Positions 22,190-32,001 of a stretch of 64,000 nt of DNA are shown one piece after another; positions within the stretch are counted from its first letter, which is position 1, and each line of letters begins with the position of its first letter. The position numbers were made by a program, and so were the translations under genes. The stretch is from Escallonia rubra (Eukaryota; Streptophyta; Magnoliopsida; Escalloniales; Escalloniaceae), in assembly GCA_033065855.1 (NCBI GenBank), contig JAVXUO010001679.1, forward strand, positions 1 through 64,000, read 5' to 3'. The notes beneath the pieces are model-generated. The model did no database searches, was not told the DNA's origin, and saw nothing but the letters and a program-made list of their open reading frames with translations.

Positions 22190-23727
22190 TTTACTACAAC
22201 AATGATGTTTAGGGGTTGTTATTATATAAAGCCATGCAAAGTTTTATAATAATTTTGCCATGTTAGACATATTGATTATTGTGATATTGAGTGCAGTCAA
22301 ATTGAATTAGGTAAAATGGCAACTGAAATTGGTCGGTCGGTGTTTATGACGTGTTGCTACAAAGTTTATAGAAAAGACTTGGAGTTTAGGTTACTAAGCG
22401 TGAAAACTGATAGTGATTTATTTCGGGCCGTTTGACGGAGTTTTTTTTTGCTCTTTTTTTTTCAGTTTTAAAAATTGGGAAAAAATGGGGTGTTTGGTAG
22501 CTCTTTTTTTTCAAATTTAAAAAACCACTTTTTAAATTGTAGAGTAAAAAAAAAAAAAAAAAAAGAGGAAAAAGCTCTTTTTTTTCACTTGAATATTTTT
22601 TTAGACCTCTACCACAACGCACCCACCGTCGCTCGACAACCACCAACGGGCACAGCGGTGGGCGGTGGCCACCACCGCTGGCCGGAGGCCACCTCCGGCC
22701 ACCACCGCCGGCAGCCACCGCCCACCGCCGCCCGACAGCCACCTCCGGCCGCCGACAACCACCACCGACAGCCACCTTCGGCCGCCGGCAGCCACCTCCG
22801 GCAGCCACCGCCCATCGCCGCCAGACAACAACCACCGATAGCCACCTCCGGCCGCCGGCAACCACCTCTGGCCACCACCACCGGTAGCCACTGCCGGCCA
22901 CCACCGCCACGCCCCACCACCACCACCACGAAAAAAAAAGTCAAAATGAAAAGGGTTACCAAACACCCAAAAAAAAAACTTAAAAAAAAAAGGTTATCAA
23001 ACACCCACTTGTTTTTGTAAAAAAAAAAAATTAAGCTGCTCTTTAAAAACTGCTCTTTAAAAACTGACCACTGAAAAAAAGCTGTGTCAAACAGACCCCT
23101 CATATGTGGCCTTTTATACCTGGCTAAAAGGAGATTAAAATGTCTCTGTAAAGAAGATGATGAGGACACAATGCCTATGAATTTTGTGAGTCGTAACAGT
23201 TTGAGATAGATGCTCTATCAGTAGGAGATCGTCAATAGTCTTTGACGAGTTGAATAAGGATGATGGTGTTATTATATTCCTGGCTGGACACTTGTTTCGC
23301 TTTAGGTGGAGTGAATACCAAACTCAGTTTGATGTTATTGATGGGGGTGAGGGTGGGGTTGAGGTTCCTATAGGCAGTGATGAGGAAACACATATGAGAC
23401 AGCTTATTGCCCTCGTACCGAGCTTGGTTCTGAGTGTGATGACTTGTTGTTTAAGACCCAGATAGACGATGAGGTGGATGCTAAAACTCCTTCATGCCTA
23501 ACTGATAAAGAGATCAAAATGAAAATATTCAACAAAGTATTGGTGGTGATGATGGTGCTTTAGATGTGGAAAAAGGCAATGATAAGGAAGCAGACAGCGA
23601 TAAGGAAAGTGATGGGTCTTATAAAAAATGTTATCACCTTATAGTTTGGTTCAGAGTTTTGTTTGAGACAAACATAGACAAAGAGACGTAATATGATGGT
23701 AGCCAAACTAATAACGCGAATAAGGAG
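22190..23727 (+). pseudogene. Decayed N-terminal part of a Mutator-like (MuDR) transposase
   Basis: From 22214 one frame reads YYIKPCKVL, two stops at 22247-22252, then CHVRHIDYCDIECSQIELGK and MATEIGRSVF...YKVYRKDLEFRLLSVKTDSDLF up to 22424. After a MITE the frame resumes HMWPFIPG at 23101 and then decays. The pattern (a Y.GG/DYCD lead, then 'E(I/M)..E.G', then 'K(L/V)Y.R...L..L..D.D') resembles the N-terminal domain of plant MULE transposases. An acidic tail (ADSDKESDG near 23595) also fits. No catalytic DDE domain is present: the fragment ends where an inverted Gypsy LTR begins. Confidence 0.5.
22425..23098. mobile_element. Harbinger/Tourist-type MITE with GC-rich minisatellite core, 674 bp
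   Basis: The inverted ends are GGGCCGTTTGAC and (complement) GGGTCTGTTTGAC. The flanks are ttc (22422) and ctc (23099), in keeping with a 3 bp target duplication. Inside, A/T-rich arms containing 'gtttggtaac' or 'ttaccaaacaccc' motifs flank a core of 'ccaccgccggccaccacc' type repeats (22620-22925). The long open frames on both strands of the core are composition artefacts. A second copy lies at 57886. Confidence 0.7.
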
Positions 23728-25215
23728 TGTGGCGCACAGCCTTTAAAAAATTCTTAGGCCCGGGAAGGCCCTAAGAAAATGTCGTGTCACCACGATATTT
23801 TAACACTTACAAAGGAAAAATAAGAAAAAAAACTATATGACTCTGACTTGCCAACCTACGCATCTATCTCATTCAAAACATAAATTACGGGTTTAGGGAC
23901 TAAGTTATACAACGGAAAGGCGTTAGGCACTCGTATTACCCTAATGATCTTTACTATGTTTTAAACATGTATTTAAGATATGCATAAAGTAAACCTAAAC
24001 CTAATCCTAAATTTTGGTTTGAACCCAAAATAGGGGTCTTACCGGCCTACGTACTAGGCAGGACAAATCGGGATCAAAACCACAAAGTTCTGACAGGACT
24101 CTACGCGTGGCTACCTAAATCTCGCTCATTGACTTTTATGATGAATATGACTTATTCTAGCCTAATAAACTTCCAAACTCTTTTTATACTTTTATACTTT
24201 TCAGCTCAAGATGTGGTCGCGGGGAGGGATACATTCTTACTCTTCTATCCTAAAAAATAAAAAGGAAGAAAAAATTACCTCGAGATTCGGCTTGCTTAGA
24301 CGACTCGGTACGTCGAGATGGATCCACGATAAGAGTAGACTAAGGGATTATGAACCGGGGAAAGAGGAATTCACAATTCTCTTTAGAAACTGAGCAATAA
24401 AATAGGGAAGAATGGTCCAAATTTTCCAGAAAGAAAGGCCCTTTTCTATAGCCCAATAGATCAATTTATAGAGGTCTATGAGCTGATAAAATGGTAAAGT
24501 TGATTTTTCAGTGCATAGTATCTTTAAAAGAATAGGATATCTGATTTAATAAAAATAATCCGAAAAGTCAACTTACCAGCCGATTCTCCATAATTAAAAG
24601 GCCTTACCGGCCAGCCTGCGGAAAACAGTCCGATGTATCCCTTAGTTAGGCAAAATTTTATCCTAAATTTCGGAGGTATTAAATGCCTTTAATTTGGGGA
24701 AAATCTCTTGAAAAGTCAAACAGGAGATACCAGATTTCTAGAATTAATCCTAAGTCAAATCTCTAAATCAAAGCAATTAAGATACATAAGGGATCAATTA
24801 AAAATCAATTTTTGAGTCATCTAATTCAAGTCAAAATTCCTTAACCGAGATTAAACGTAACTAACTGGACTGATTTAACCAACTGGACTGTACTCTAATT
24901 AGACCGGACTCTGACTGGATTGAACCTAAATAGATTATGCTCATCATATATCATTGTGCCTAAACAATAAATAAATAGAATAGAAAAGAAAAGAAACACT
25001 AAAATAAAGCTAAAAATAGGGTGTCTACAAAGCCCTCTGTAAGGGAGTTGGCCAACGAGCGAACTTTATCGGAAATAAAGCATTTTTGTAGCAAAAACAC
25101 AGGAAGGATCACAAGAAGGACCCGAAATTTCAGACAGATATTAGATCGAACGCGTGAAAGCAGTTGGTCATCAAATAACATCGAAAGGAAACCGAGACTG
25201 GACTTTGTCCTGAGC
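23728..25215 (-). mobile_element. Inverted Gypsy LTR plus a little internal sequence
   Basis: On the minus strand the LTR starts TGTAGACACCC at 25029 and ends near GCGCCACA at 23728 (about 1.3 kb). It matches the 14921-16294 LTR in order, including the inverted TATA region (24430-24480), the 'cctacgta' block, the 'ttagggactaagttatac' block and the end. The adjoining 25030-25215 carries the same 'agccctctgtaagggag' pre-LTR sequence as 14900-14920, so this is a 3' LTR with a stub of interior. Its own interior and left LTR are absent. Confidence 0.75.
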
Positions 25216-25919
25216 TAGAGGTGTCAAACCCGTCGGGATTTGGCCGACCCAACCCGAACCCAGCGGGATTTGTTGCAAAGCAGTGTGAGCCTAGGGAAAA
25301 AGGGTCGAGCTCTCTCAAGAATATGAGGGCCCAGATCTAGTCCAACCCCTTGGCCCAAAATTCAAGGCCTCAGGCCAGCCTAAAACAATTAATTTTTTTT
25401 AAAAAAATTAAAATATTTTTAATTTCGCAATAAACTTAAATTTATTATAAATTTGTTTACATGCCTTCCTCCTTTGATTCGGGCTTGAGACTAACTGCCG
25501 GTTAAAAACAGGCAAAGTTACCTATTTTTCTTTTGTTGTTATATAAAAAATTAATTGTTCAGAAAAAATGAAGCATGTTCACATGTATTTTTTACTTTAA
25601 ACATATTTGATTTGTTTGAATCATTCCAATAAATACATAACTCCAATAATTCAGAGCTAAGATGACTCCTCCTGTCATAACCCCCCCCCCCCCCCCGATC
25701 GCTGAAAACACGACTTTGAAGCAACCATGGAAGATTGCACCGGTAGTACGTCACAGGCAATTTGAGATAAAACTCGATTTTATTTTTTTTCATTTTGTTT
25801 TGAAAATGTTAGTGGCATCATCAGCTATTTTATTGGTAGTTACTAAACACCTCCGCTCCCTACCTTTCTGGAGAAGTAAGTTCGTGAGGTACCCACAAAT
25901 GTTTTTGTTAACAAACATC
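25216..25919. other. Intergenic DNA with a possible hAT-type MITE start and a C16 run
   Basis: 'gaggtgtcaaacccgtcggg' at 25220 followed by 'ccgacccaacccgaaccc' resembles the end of a common hAT-type MITE group, but no matching second end was found. A C homopolymer of 16 lies at 25681-25696. There is no gene. Confidence 0.35.
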
Positions 25920-26159
25920 TGTTCCCAACCTATTCTGGTTGCACCTAAAGGCCCAATGGGGTCTCAATTTTCATGACAGGTCTGCACAAGCACTAGTCAA
26001 TATTCAACGCTCACAACCGGTCAAAGCATGCACGCTCAAGTCACGTGCACTTCTCATTTTTGTTACGTGCTACATCACTAAGAAACTCATCATTGTGCGA
26101 CGCCGCATCACGCTTCGATCGTCGCACTTCGCCCGTCGATGCGCCATGGCACTTGCCCA

Positions 26160-26312
26160 AAGAGGTTGGCCTTGGCCTCCCCCTTGGGGTCGGCCTCGGC
26201 CTTGGCCTTCCCCTTGGGGTAGGCCTCGACCTCCCCTTGAGGTTGGCCTTGGCCTTCCCCCAAGGGTTGGCCTTGGCCTTCCCCCAAGGGTTGGCCTTTG
26301 GCTTCCATCCTT
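26160..26312 (+). repeat. Minisatellite of 'ggccttggccttcccc' units
   Basis: Units of about 24-36 bp alternate 'ggcctcggccttggcc' with 'cccttggggt' or 'cccccaagggttggcc'. It is the first of four minisatellite blocks in this element. Confidence 0.85.
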
Positions 26313-26344
26313 AACACCTTCACTACTCTTCAAGGGACCATGCA

Positions 26345-26985
26345 TCGTCCGGGACCCCGGTCGCCCGCGTCCGGACAACATCTCCACGACCCCGGTCGCC
26401 CGTCGTTCGGACGTCATCTCCGCGACCGCGGTCGCCCGTCATCCGGACGTCAACTCTGCGACCCCCGTCGTCCAGACGTCAACTCCGCGACCCCGTCGCC
26501 CGTCGTCCGGATGTCATCTCCATGACCCCAGTCGCCCGGACGTCATCTCCGCGACCCCCATCGCCCAGAAGTCATCTCCGCGACCCCCGTCGTCCGGATG
26601 TTAACTCCGCGACCCCCGTCGCCCGGATGTCATCTCCGCGACCACATCGCCCAGACTTCATTCCGCGACCTCGTCACCAGGACATCACTCCACGACCATG
26701 TCGCCCCGGACATCACTCCGCGACCATGTCGCCCCGGACATCACTCCGCGACCATGTCGCCCCGGACATCACTCCGCGACCACGTCTCCCTGACATCACT
26801 CCGTAACCCCGTCACTCCGCGACCCCGTCGCCTGTACGTCATTCCTCAACCCCATCGCCCGTACGTCACTCCGCGACCCCGTCGCCCTGACGTCACTCCG
26901 CGACCCCGTCGCCGGACGTCACTCCGCGACCCCGTCGCCAGACGCCCCGACGTCATCTCCACGACCCCCGTCGCCCATCGTCCGG
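26345..26985 (+). repeat. Minisatellite of 'cgcgaccccgtcgcccggac' units
   Basis: More than twenty units of about 27-30 bp have the consensus cgaccccgtcgcccggacgt plus catctccg. Three nearly identical neighbours lie at 26700-26780 (gtcgccccggacatcactcc). CG dinucleotides are well preserved from unit to unit. Confidence 0.92.
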
Positions 26986-27094
26986 ATGTCACCCACGCCC
27001 GCGCGCCAACTTTGTGATGCTCATCGTCCGTCGCCCGGACGTCGTCTCTGTGACCCCCATCGCCGGCGTCCTGGTGCAGCACCCAACAGTCCAC

Positions 27095-27300
27095 CACGCC
27101 CGTGCGCCGCGCCGCTGATACAGCCGTGCCCCCAGGCTCTCTGTCATACTACCGTGCCCCTGGCACCATACGCACTCCGTCGCGCCCATGCGCCGCACCA
27201 CTGACACAAACGTGCCCCCGGCACCTTACTCACTTCATCGCGCCCATGCGCCACAATCATGTTACATGCCCCCCGGGCACCACACTCATTCACCACACCA
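27095..27300 (+). repeat. Tandem repeat of about 65-80 bp ('cgcgcccatgcgccgca')
   Basis: Units begin at about 27100, 27180 and 27239 with 'gcgcccatgcgccgcacc' and contain 'cgtgcccccggcacc'. It is the third minisatellite block of the element. Confidence 0.75.
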
Positions 27301-27354
27301 TGCGCACCTTGCCTTGGACGTGGAACATGCTTCGACCCACTCTCCGGAGTGTAC

Positions 27355-28080
27355 ATCATCTTGCGGGGATAGGCGACTCCTCCGGAACACTATCTCCACC
27401 AGGGAGCTCTAAGTGCTCCGGCATGAAGACTCCCATTCTGCCAGGTAGACGGCTCCTCCGAATGCTACCTCGGCCCGTCAGGTAGACGGCTCCTCTGGGA
27501 TGCTACCTTGACGCGCTTTGAGTGCTCCGGCACAAGGACTCACCCGCAAGGATAGGCGAGTCCTCCGGGACACTATCTCCGTCAGGGAGCTTTTCAACTC
27601 CCTGCTGCCAGGTAGACGGCTCCTCCGGGATGCTACCTCGGCCTGTCAGGTAGACGGCTCCTCTGGGATGCTACCTTGACGCGCTCCAAGTGCTCCGGCA
27701 CAAGGACTCACCCGCGGGAATAGGCAAGTCCTCCGGGACACTATCTCCGTCAGGGAGCTTTTCAACTCCCCTTCTGCCAGGTAGACGGCTCCTCCGGGAT
27801 GCTACCTCGGCCAGTCGGGTAGACGGCTCCTCTGGGATGCTACCTTGACGCGCTCTGAGTGCTCCGGTACAAGGACTCACCCGCGGGGATAGGCGACTCC
27901 TCCAGGACACTATCTCTGCCATGGAGCTCTAAGTGCTCCGGCACGAAGACTCACATTCCTCTAGGTAGACGGCTCCTCCGAGATGCTACCTTGGCCTGCC
28001 TGGTAGACGGCTTGTCAGGGATGTTACCTCGGCCTGCGGAATAGGCGACTCCTCCGGGACATTATCTCCACCAGGGTGTC
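27355..28080 (+). repeat. 168-169 bp tandem repeat with internal 'ggtagacggctcctc' subrepeats
   Basis: 'acaaggactcacccgc' recurs at about 27532, 27700 and 27869. Within each unit a 45 bp subunit 'ccaggtagacggctcctccg' + 'ggatgctacct' occurs twice. At the edges (27360, 28010) the repeat is partial. Confidence 0.93.
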
Positions 28081-28473
28081 TGCGTGACTGGCCTACGTGC
28101 TCCGGCACTGGGGGCTCGCGGCGGCACTCTTAGGGACTATGACCCCCGGGTCACTCCGAGACAGGAGCAGGCCTTCAGAGGGCATCGCGCCTAGTTCACC
28201 TGGCAGTTGGGCGTCAGGTCTTCCCCACCGCTGCCAGGCCTGTGGGACTCTGCAAGGGCTTGGATTGGAGGCTAGATCAAAGAGGTTCTCTGGCCACACC
28301 GACTATGTGGGAACCAGTCTTTCCAGACAGACAGAGCGACGTTGTGAAGAGCAGGCCGAGTGAATATGCAATCTGACAGTCCGTGGAGCACCGGCACCCA
28401 TGGACTCCCCCTCCCCCAGTGTCGCACTCCCGGGGAGCGCCACGTGTCGGTTAATGACATCATCATCTCAATC

Positions 28474-28482
28474 TCTATAAAT
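28474..28482 (+). promoter_or_regulatory. TATA box of the LTR-like element
   Basis: 'ctataaata' with GC flanks, followed after about 30 bp by a pyrimidine/purine leader. It is the only clear core promoter in the 25.9-28.7 kb element. Confidence 0.6.
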
Positions 28483-28909
28483 AGAGGTCTTGAGAATTCA
28501 TTTAGAGGTTTGGACATTTTTTGACGGTTGGACATTTTCAGACATTTTCACTTTCTCACTTTAGAATCCTAGAGAGAGAAACATTACAGGACCCTATAAC
28601 TCTGGACCTAAGTATCGGACTATGACTGTCGTCGTGTATTCACCATGCGTCATCGCCCTCGCGGCACTGCCACCCTCAGGCTCTGTCTGGGAAGCCCTTG
28701 GTCTCTGCCCTTGTTCCACCCTTGTTGTGTCCCACATCAACACACTTGGCATCCGAGTCGGACTGCATTCACTGTGGCACCTCCACGTCGACTGCGAACC
28801 CACTTTCCTTGGCATCAACATCTAACTGGACTAAATAGTCTCCTAAATTTGTTTCCCACATATATGGAGTGCAAGTTATAAGAAAACTAGAGGAACCAAG
28901 AACAACTAC

Positions 28910-29102
28910 CTGAGGCCGAACCCGTCTTTGGATTCTTGGGATGGAAGCGGTTCCTGGAGGTGCACCACGGGGTGTCGGCGGTGCAATCGAGCAGCGACGC
29001 CGCGTTGGGCGTCGGGTAAAGGAGGTTGAGCAAGGTAACGAGGAGGAGGGCGGCGGCGATGAACAGAAGGAAGAGGAGACGGATGAGATTTCTTCCTTCC
29101 AT
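28910..29102 (-). pseudogene. Stranded first exon, copy 1 (signal-anchor protein)
   Basis: An ATG at 29102 opens 64 residues: MEGRNLIRLLFLLFIAAALL and so on (a strong signal anchor at residues 7-27), then NAASLLDCTADTPWCTSRNR and PKNPKTGSAS. It ends at a good splice donor, CTCAG|GTAGTT (28909-28908), in phase 1. No following exon was found on the minus strand down to 25 kb, where transposon sequence takes over. The 'LDC....WCTS+NR' pattern reminds me of the N termini of some plant copper amine oxidases, but I am not certain. It could be the first exon of a gene broken by the element at 25920, or a captured fragment. Confidence 0.5.
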
Positions 29103-29125
29103 AGCTCTCACTCTCTCAATCCCTC

Positions 29126-29375
29126 TCTCTCTCTCTCTCTCTCATCTGTCTCCTCTTCCTCCTGTTCATCGCCGTCGCCCTCCTCCTCGTTACTTAGAAG
29201 GTTCTTTGGATTCTTGGGCTGGAAGCGGTTCCTGGAGGTGCACCACGGGGTGTCGACGGTGCAATCGAGCAGCGACGCTGCGTTGGGCGTCGGGTAAGGG
29301 AGGTTGAGCAAGGTAACGAGGAGGAGGGCGATGGCGATGAACAGGAGGAAGAGAAGACGAAGGAGATTTCTTCCT

Positions 29376-29416
<41 letters not shown>

Positions 29417-29430
29417 CCTTGGACATGAAC
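29126..29430. repeat. Inverted exon fragment and CT microsatellites
   Basis: Plus-strand 29147-29191 (cttcctcctgttcatcgccg...) is the reverse of the exon-copy sequence at about 29314-29358, so the DNA can fold back on itself. A (CT)n run flanks each side: 29123-29141 and 29381-29411. The arrangement looks like a template-switch or snap-back rearrangement. Confidence 0.7.
29204..29380 (-). pseudogene. Stranded first exon, copy 2
   Basis: A second direct copy of the exon at 28910 opens at 29380 and gives 59 matching residues with a few substitutions (MEGRNLLRLLFLLFIAIALL..., LDCTVDTPWCTSRNR). Homology stops at PKNPK. After that the frame runs into an inverted piece of the same exon, so no splice donor is kept. 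This copy cannot encode the original product. Confidence 0.55.
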
Positions 29431-30322
29431 TGGATTTGAAGAAAGTTGATTGGTCATGCTGTATATGTGCAATATCTATCTATGAAGTCTAAATTTTCTT
29501 TCTTGTTGGTTGTTGGTATTGAGTAATCTAGTAAGTGAAGGTTACAGTAATCAAGACCATTTATCAGTCTGCAGAAGGGAAAGAATGAAGTGAAGGAAGA
29601 AAGAGAGAACGGAGGAGAAAGAAATGGGTCTGCAGAAGAGAAAGAGAATGAAGATGAAAAAGAAGAAAAATCTTGAAGGGCAAGAGGGGTTTTATTCAAA
29701 AAAGGGAGGGCAATTTGGGGATGAAAAATCGAAAAAGTAAGGTGTCAGGGAATCTTTAGACGGATTTAGGGTCCCCGTCAATTTTGTGGAGCTCCGTGAA
29801 ATACGGGTACAAACCTGGGGAGCGGAATGTAATTTTCAAAAGATAAGGGGGTCCGTGTGTAATTTAGGGTAAACCTCAGAGTGCCGTAAGTAATTAACCC
29901 ATTTTGCAAACCATCCACATTTCTTTCCATCATGAATGTGAATGATAAGTATAAAATGTCATCTTCATGCAAAAGGCAGAACTGTTTTCTTCTTCCCTAT
30001 AAAGCCAAAGTTGTGCCGATGAGTATCTCAGACGAAGAAAACACCATTTAGTAGTAGACACCAACTGTTGCCAAAAAGGAATCATTATCTCGTTGGTCAC
30101 AAGATATTCCAACGTCATTGATACCACACTACAAAAGGGAAGTAATGGAAGTGGCAAATTGGTTCCAAACAAGAAGGGGGTACTGACGTTTTAAGTATTC
30201 CTGCCGACTAAATTGGATCAAGAAAGTTCATCCCTTACATGCGAATCATCAATTTTCACTAGCTGACATACATACTCCCAAGTATAAGACAAGACGTAGC
30301 GGTAACACCAGAGACTTCAAAC
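29431..30322. other. BBE gene upstream DNA, with possible MITE remnant
   Basis: At 29700-29900 the words 'gggggtccgtgtgtaattta' and 'cagagtgccgtaagtaatta' resemble one end of a MULE-type MITE, with no matching second end. The remainder is ordinary promoter-distal sequence. Confidence 0.35.
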
Positions 30323-30331
30323 GCATATAAA
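30323..30331 (+). promoter_or_regulatory. TATA box of the BBE-like gene
   Basis: 'catataaac' lies about 75 bp before the start codon, which places a transcription start near 30355 and a leader of roughly 50 bases. Confidence 0.55.
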
Positions 30332-30402
30332 CCACTTCATGACTGAAATAAAAAGCGTAAGTTTAAGCCTTTAATCCACTTACAGAGGTAGAGGTAGAGG
30401 CA

Positions 30403-32001
30403 TTGATGGGTTACCTTTCACTCACTTTCCTACTTTTCCTTACAGTTTCATGTGCAGCTTGTTGTTATGCAACCAAAGAAGACTTTTTTCACTGCATGTG
30501 CACGCATTCCACTGGCAGCAACACCACAGACTATGTCCACATGCGCGGCACTCCTTCATATGAATCTCTCCTGGAAACATCTCAACAAAATCCCAGATGG
30601 TTCAATTCCACGGCCTCAAAGCCTCTTGACATCATTGCACCCTACACCCAAGCTGAAATTCAAGCAGCCATCCTGTGTAGCAGAAAGCATGGCTTGCAAG
30701 TAAGGATCCTAAGCGGCGGACACGACTATGAAGGCCTATCATACCTCTGCAAAACTCCATTCGTCGTCATAGACCTCGTCAACCTCCGATCAATCCATAT
30801 TAATGTGGATGACGAAACGGCATGGGTTCAGTCTGGAGCCACATTAGGGGAGCTTTACTACAGTATAGCAGAGAAAAGTGGTATCCATGGGTTCCCAGCA
30901 GGCATTTGCCCCAGTGTAGGCATTGGTGGGCACTTCAGTGGTGGAGGTTTCGGCACCATGGTCAGAAAGTATGGCCTCGCAGCAGATAATGTCATAGATG
31001 CTTGCTTAGTTGATGTCAAAGGAAGGATCCTTGACAGAGAAACCATGGGTGAAGATCTGTTTTGGGCAATTAGAGGCGGCGGAGGAGCAAGCTTCGGGGT
31101 CATAGTGTCGTGGAAAATCAAGCTTGTTTGCGTTCCACCTGTTGTGAGCGTCTTCAACATTGACAAAAAATTGGACCAAGGCGTGACAGAGCTCGTTCAT
31201 AGGTGGCAATACGTAGCAAAACAGCTACACAAAGATCTGTTTATCAGACTCGTCATCCAAGATGTGAATGGAGTAACCAAAGGCCAGAAGAAGACACTTC
31301 AAGTATCTTTCAACTCACTATTTCTAGGGACAGCTGATGAGCTACTGCCACTCATGCACCATACATTCCCAGAATTGGGTTTGCAAGCAGAAACCTGCAC
31401 CGAAATGTCTTGGATCGAATCCGTTCTCTATTTCGCTGGCTATCCAAGAGGACAGTCCTTGGAAGTTCTCCTGAATAGAACTGTCCAATACAAGAGTTAT
31501 TTCAAGGCAAAATCCGATTTTGTAACCGAACCAATACCAAAAAATGGGCTGGAAGGTATATGGGAAAGATTTTTAGAAGAAGAGACTGTTTTCATGATTA
31601 TGGATCCATACGGTGGAATAATGGATGAGATTTCAGAATCTAAGCTTCCTTTTCCACATAGAAAAGGCAATTTGTACAACATACAATACTTGGTGAAATG
31701 GGAAGTAGATGGGGTTAGGGCATCCAACAGGCATATACACTGGATGAGGATGCTCTATAGCTACATGAAGCGATACGTCTCTCACTCTCCAAGGGCTGCA
31801 TATCTAAACTATAGGGATCTCGACTTGGGAACAAACCAGCAGGCCAACACAAGTTACTCGAAAGCAAAGGTTTGGGGTAAAAAGTACTTCAAGGGTAACT
31901 TCAAGGCATTGTCACGTGTGAAAAGCAACATTGATCCAGAAAACTTCTTCCGAAATGAACAAAGTATTCCTCTTCTCCAAACAGGGAAGCAATACAAATA
32001 A
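30403..32001 (+). CDS. Berberine bridge enzyme-like (BBE-like) FAD-linked oxidase
   Basis: An intact intronless frame of 532 residues, the usual length and gene structure of the family. Residues 1-23 are a signal peptide (hydrophobic, ends CCYA), so the protein should enter the secretory pathway and go to the wall or vacuole. The FAD-binding PCMH domain spans about 75-250. The two covalent flavin ligands are present: His107 in SGGHDYEG and Cys169 in GICPSVGIGGHFSGGG. Cys31 and Cys92 fit the conserved N-terminal disulfide. The C-terminal BBE domain ends with YLNYRDLDLG (467-476) and KVWGKKYFKGNF...RVKSNIDPENFF. Family members oxidise alkaloids, monolignols, cellodextrins or oligogalacturonides; the substrate cannot be told from sequence. 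Convergent with the coiled-coil gene at 32739. It appears functional. Confidence 0.96.
   Translation: MMGYLSLTFLLFLTVSCAACCYATKEDFFHCMCTHSTGSNTTDYVHMRGTPSYESLLETSQQNPRWFNSTASKPLDIIAPYTQAEIQAAILCSRKHGLQVRILSGGHDYEGLSYLCKTPFVVIDLVNLRSIHINVDDETAWVQSGATLGELYYSIAEKSGIHGFPAGICPSVGIGGHFSGGGFGTMVRKYGLAADNVIDACLVDVKGRILDRETMGEDLFWAIRGGGGASFGVIVSWKIKLVCVPPVVSVFNIDKKLDQGVTELVHRWQYVAKQLHKDLFIRLVIQDVNGVTKGQKKTLQVSFNSLFLGTADELLPLMHHTFPELGLQAETCTEMSWIESVLYFAGYPRGQSLEVLLNRTVQYKSYFKAKSDFVTEPIPKNGLEGIWERFLEEETVFMIMDPYGGIMDEISESKLPFPHRKGNLYNIQYLVKWEVDGVRASNRHIHWMRMLYSYMKRYVSHSPRAAYLNYRDLDLGTNQQANTSYSKAKVWGKKYFKGNFKALSRVKSNIDPENFFRNEQSIPLLQTGKQYK

Larger units (their letters stand above)
25920..28744 (+). mobile_element. 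GC-rich minisatellite-packed LTR-like element
   Basis: It begins TGTTCCCAACCTATTC and ends near 'cccacatcaaca'. A TATA box (ctataaata, 28474-28482) and leader lie about 260 bp before the end, as in an LTR's U3-R-U5. The interior consists largely of four different minisatellites (26160-28080). Sequence at 28140-28370 aligns with 56900-57185, and 25920-26030 aligns with 56132-56250, so this is one repeat family with at least two members here. No coding capacity was identified. It is probably a solo LTR or a large LTR-type derivative. CpG content is very high and little decayed, which suggests recent age. The superfamily is uncertain (Gypsy more likely). Confidence 0.6.

Noticed and set aside
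22386-23169. Long overlapping frames on both strands (up to 186 residues) rich in Gly/Trp or Pro/His
   Set aside because: They lie in the GC-rich core of a MITE. Frames open on several strands at once reflect composition, not a gene.
26100-28080. Many proline/arginine-rich frames over the GC-rich blocks
   Set aside because: They follow the minisatellite units and exist in several frames on both strands. There is no conserved domain.
26345-28080. A CRISPR array, because of regular repeats
   Set aside because: The units are directly adjoining minisatellites without unique spacers, in a plant nuclear context.
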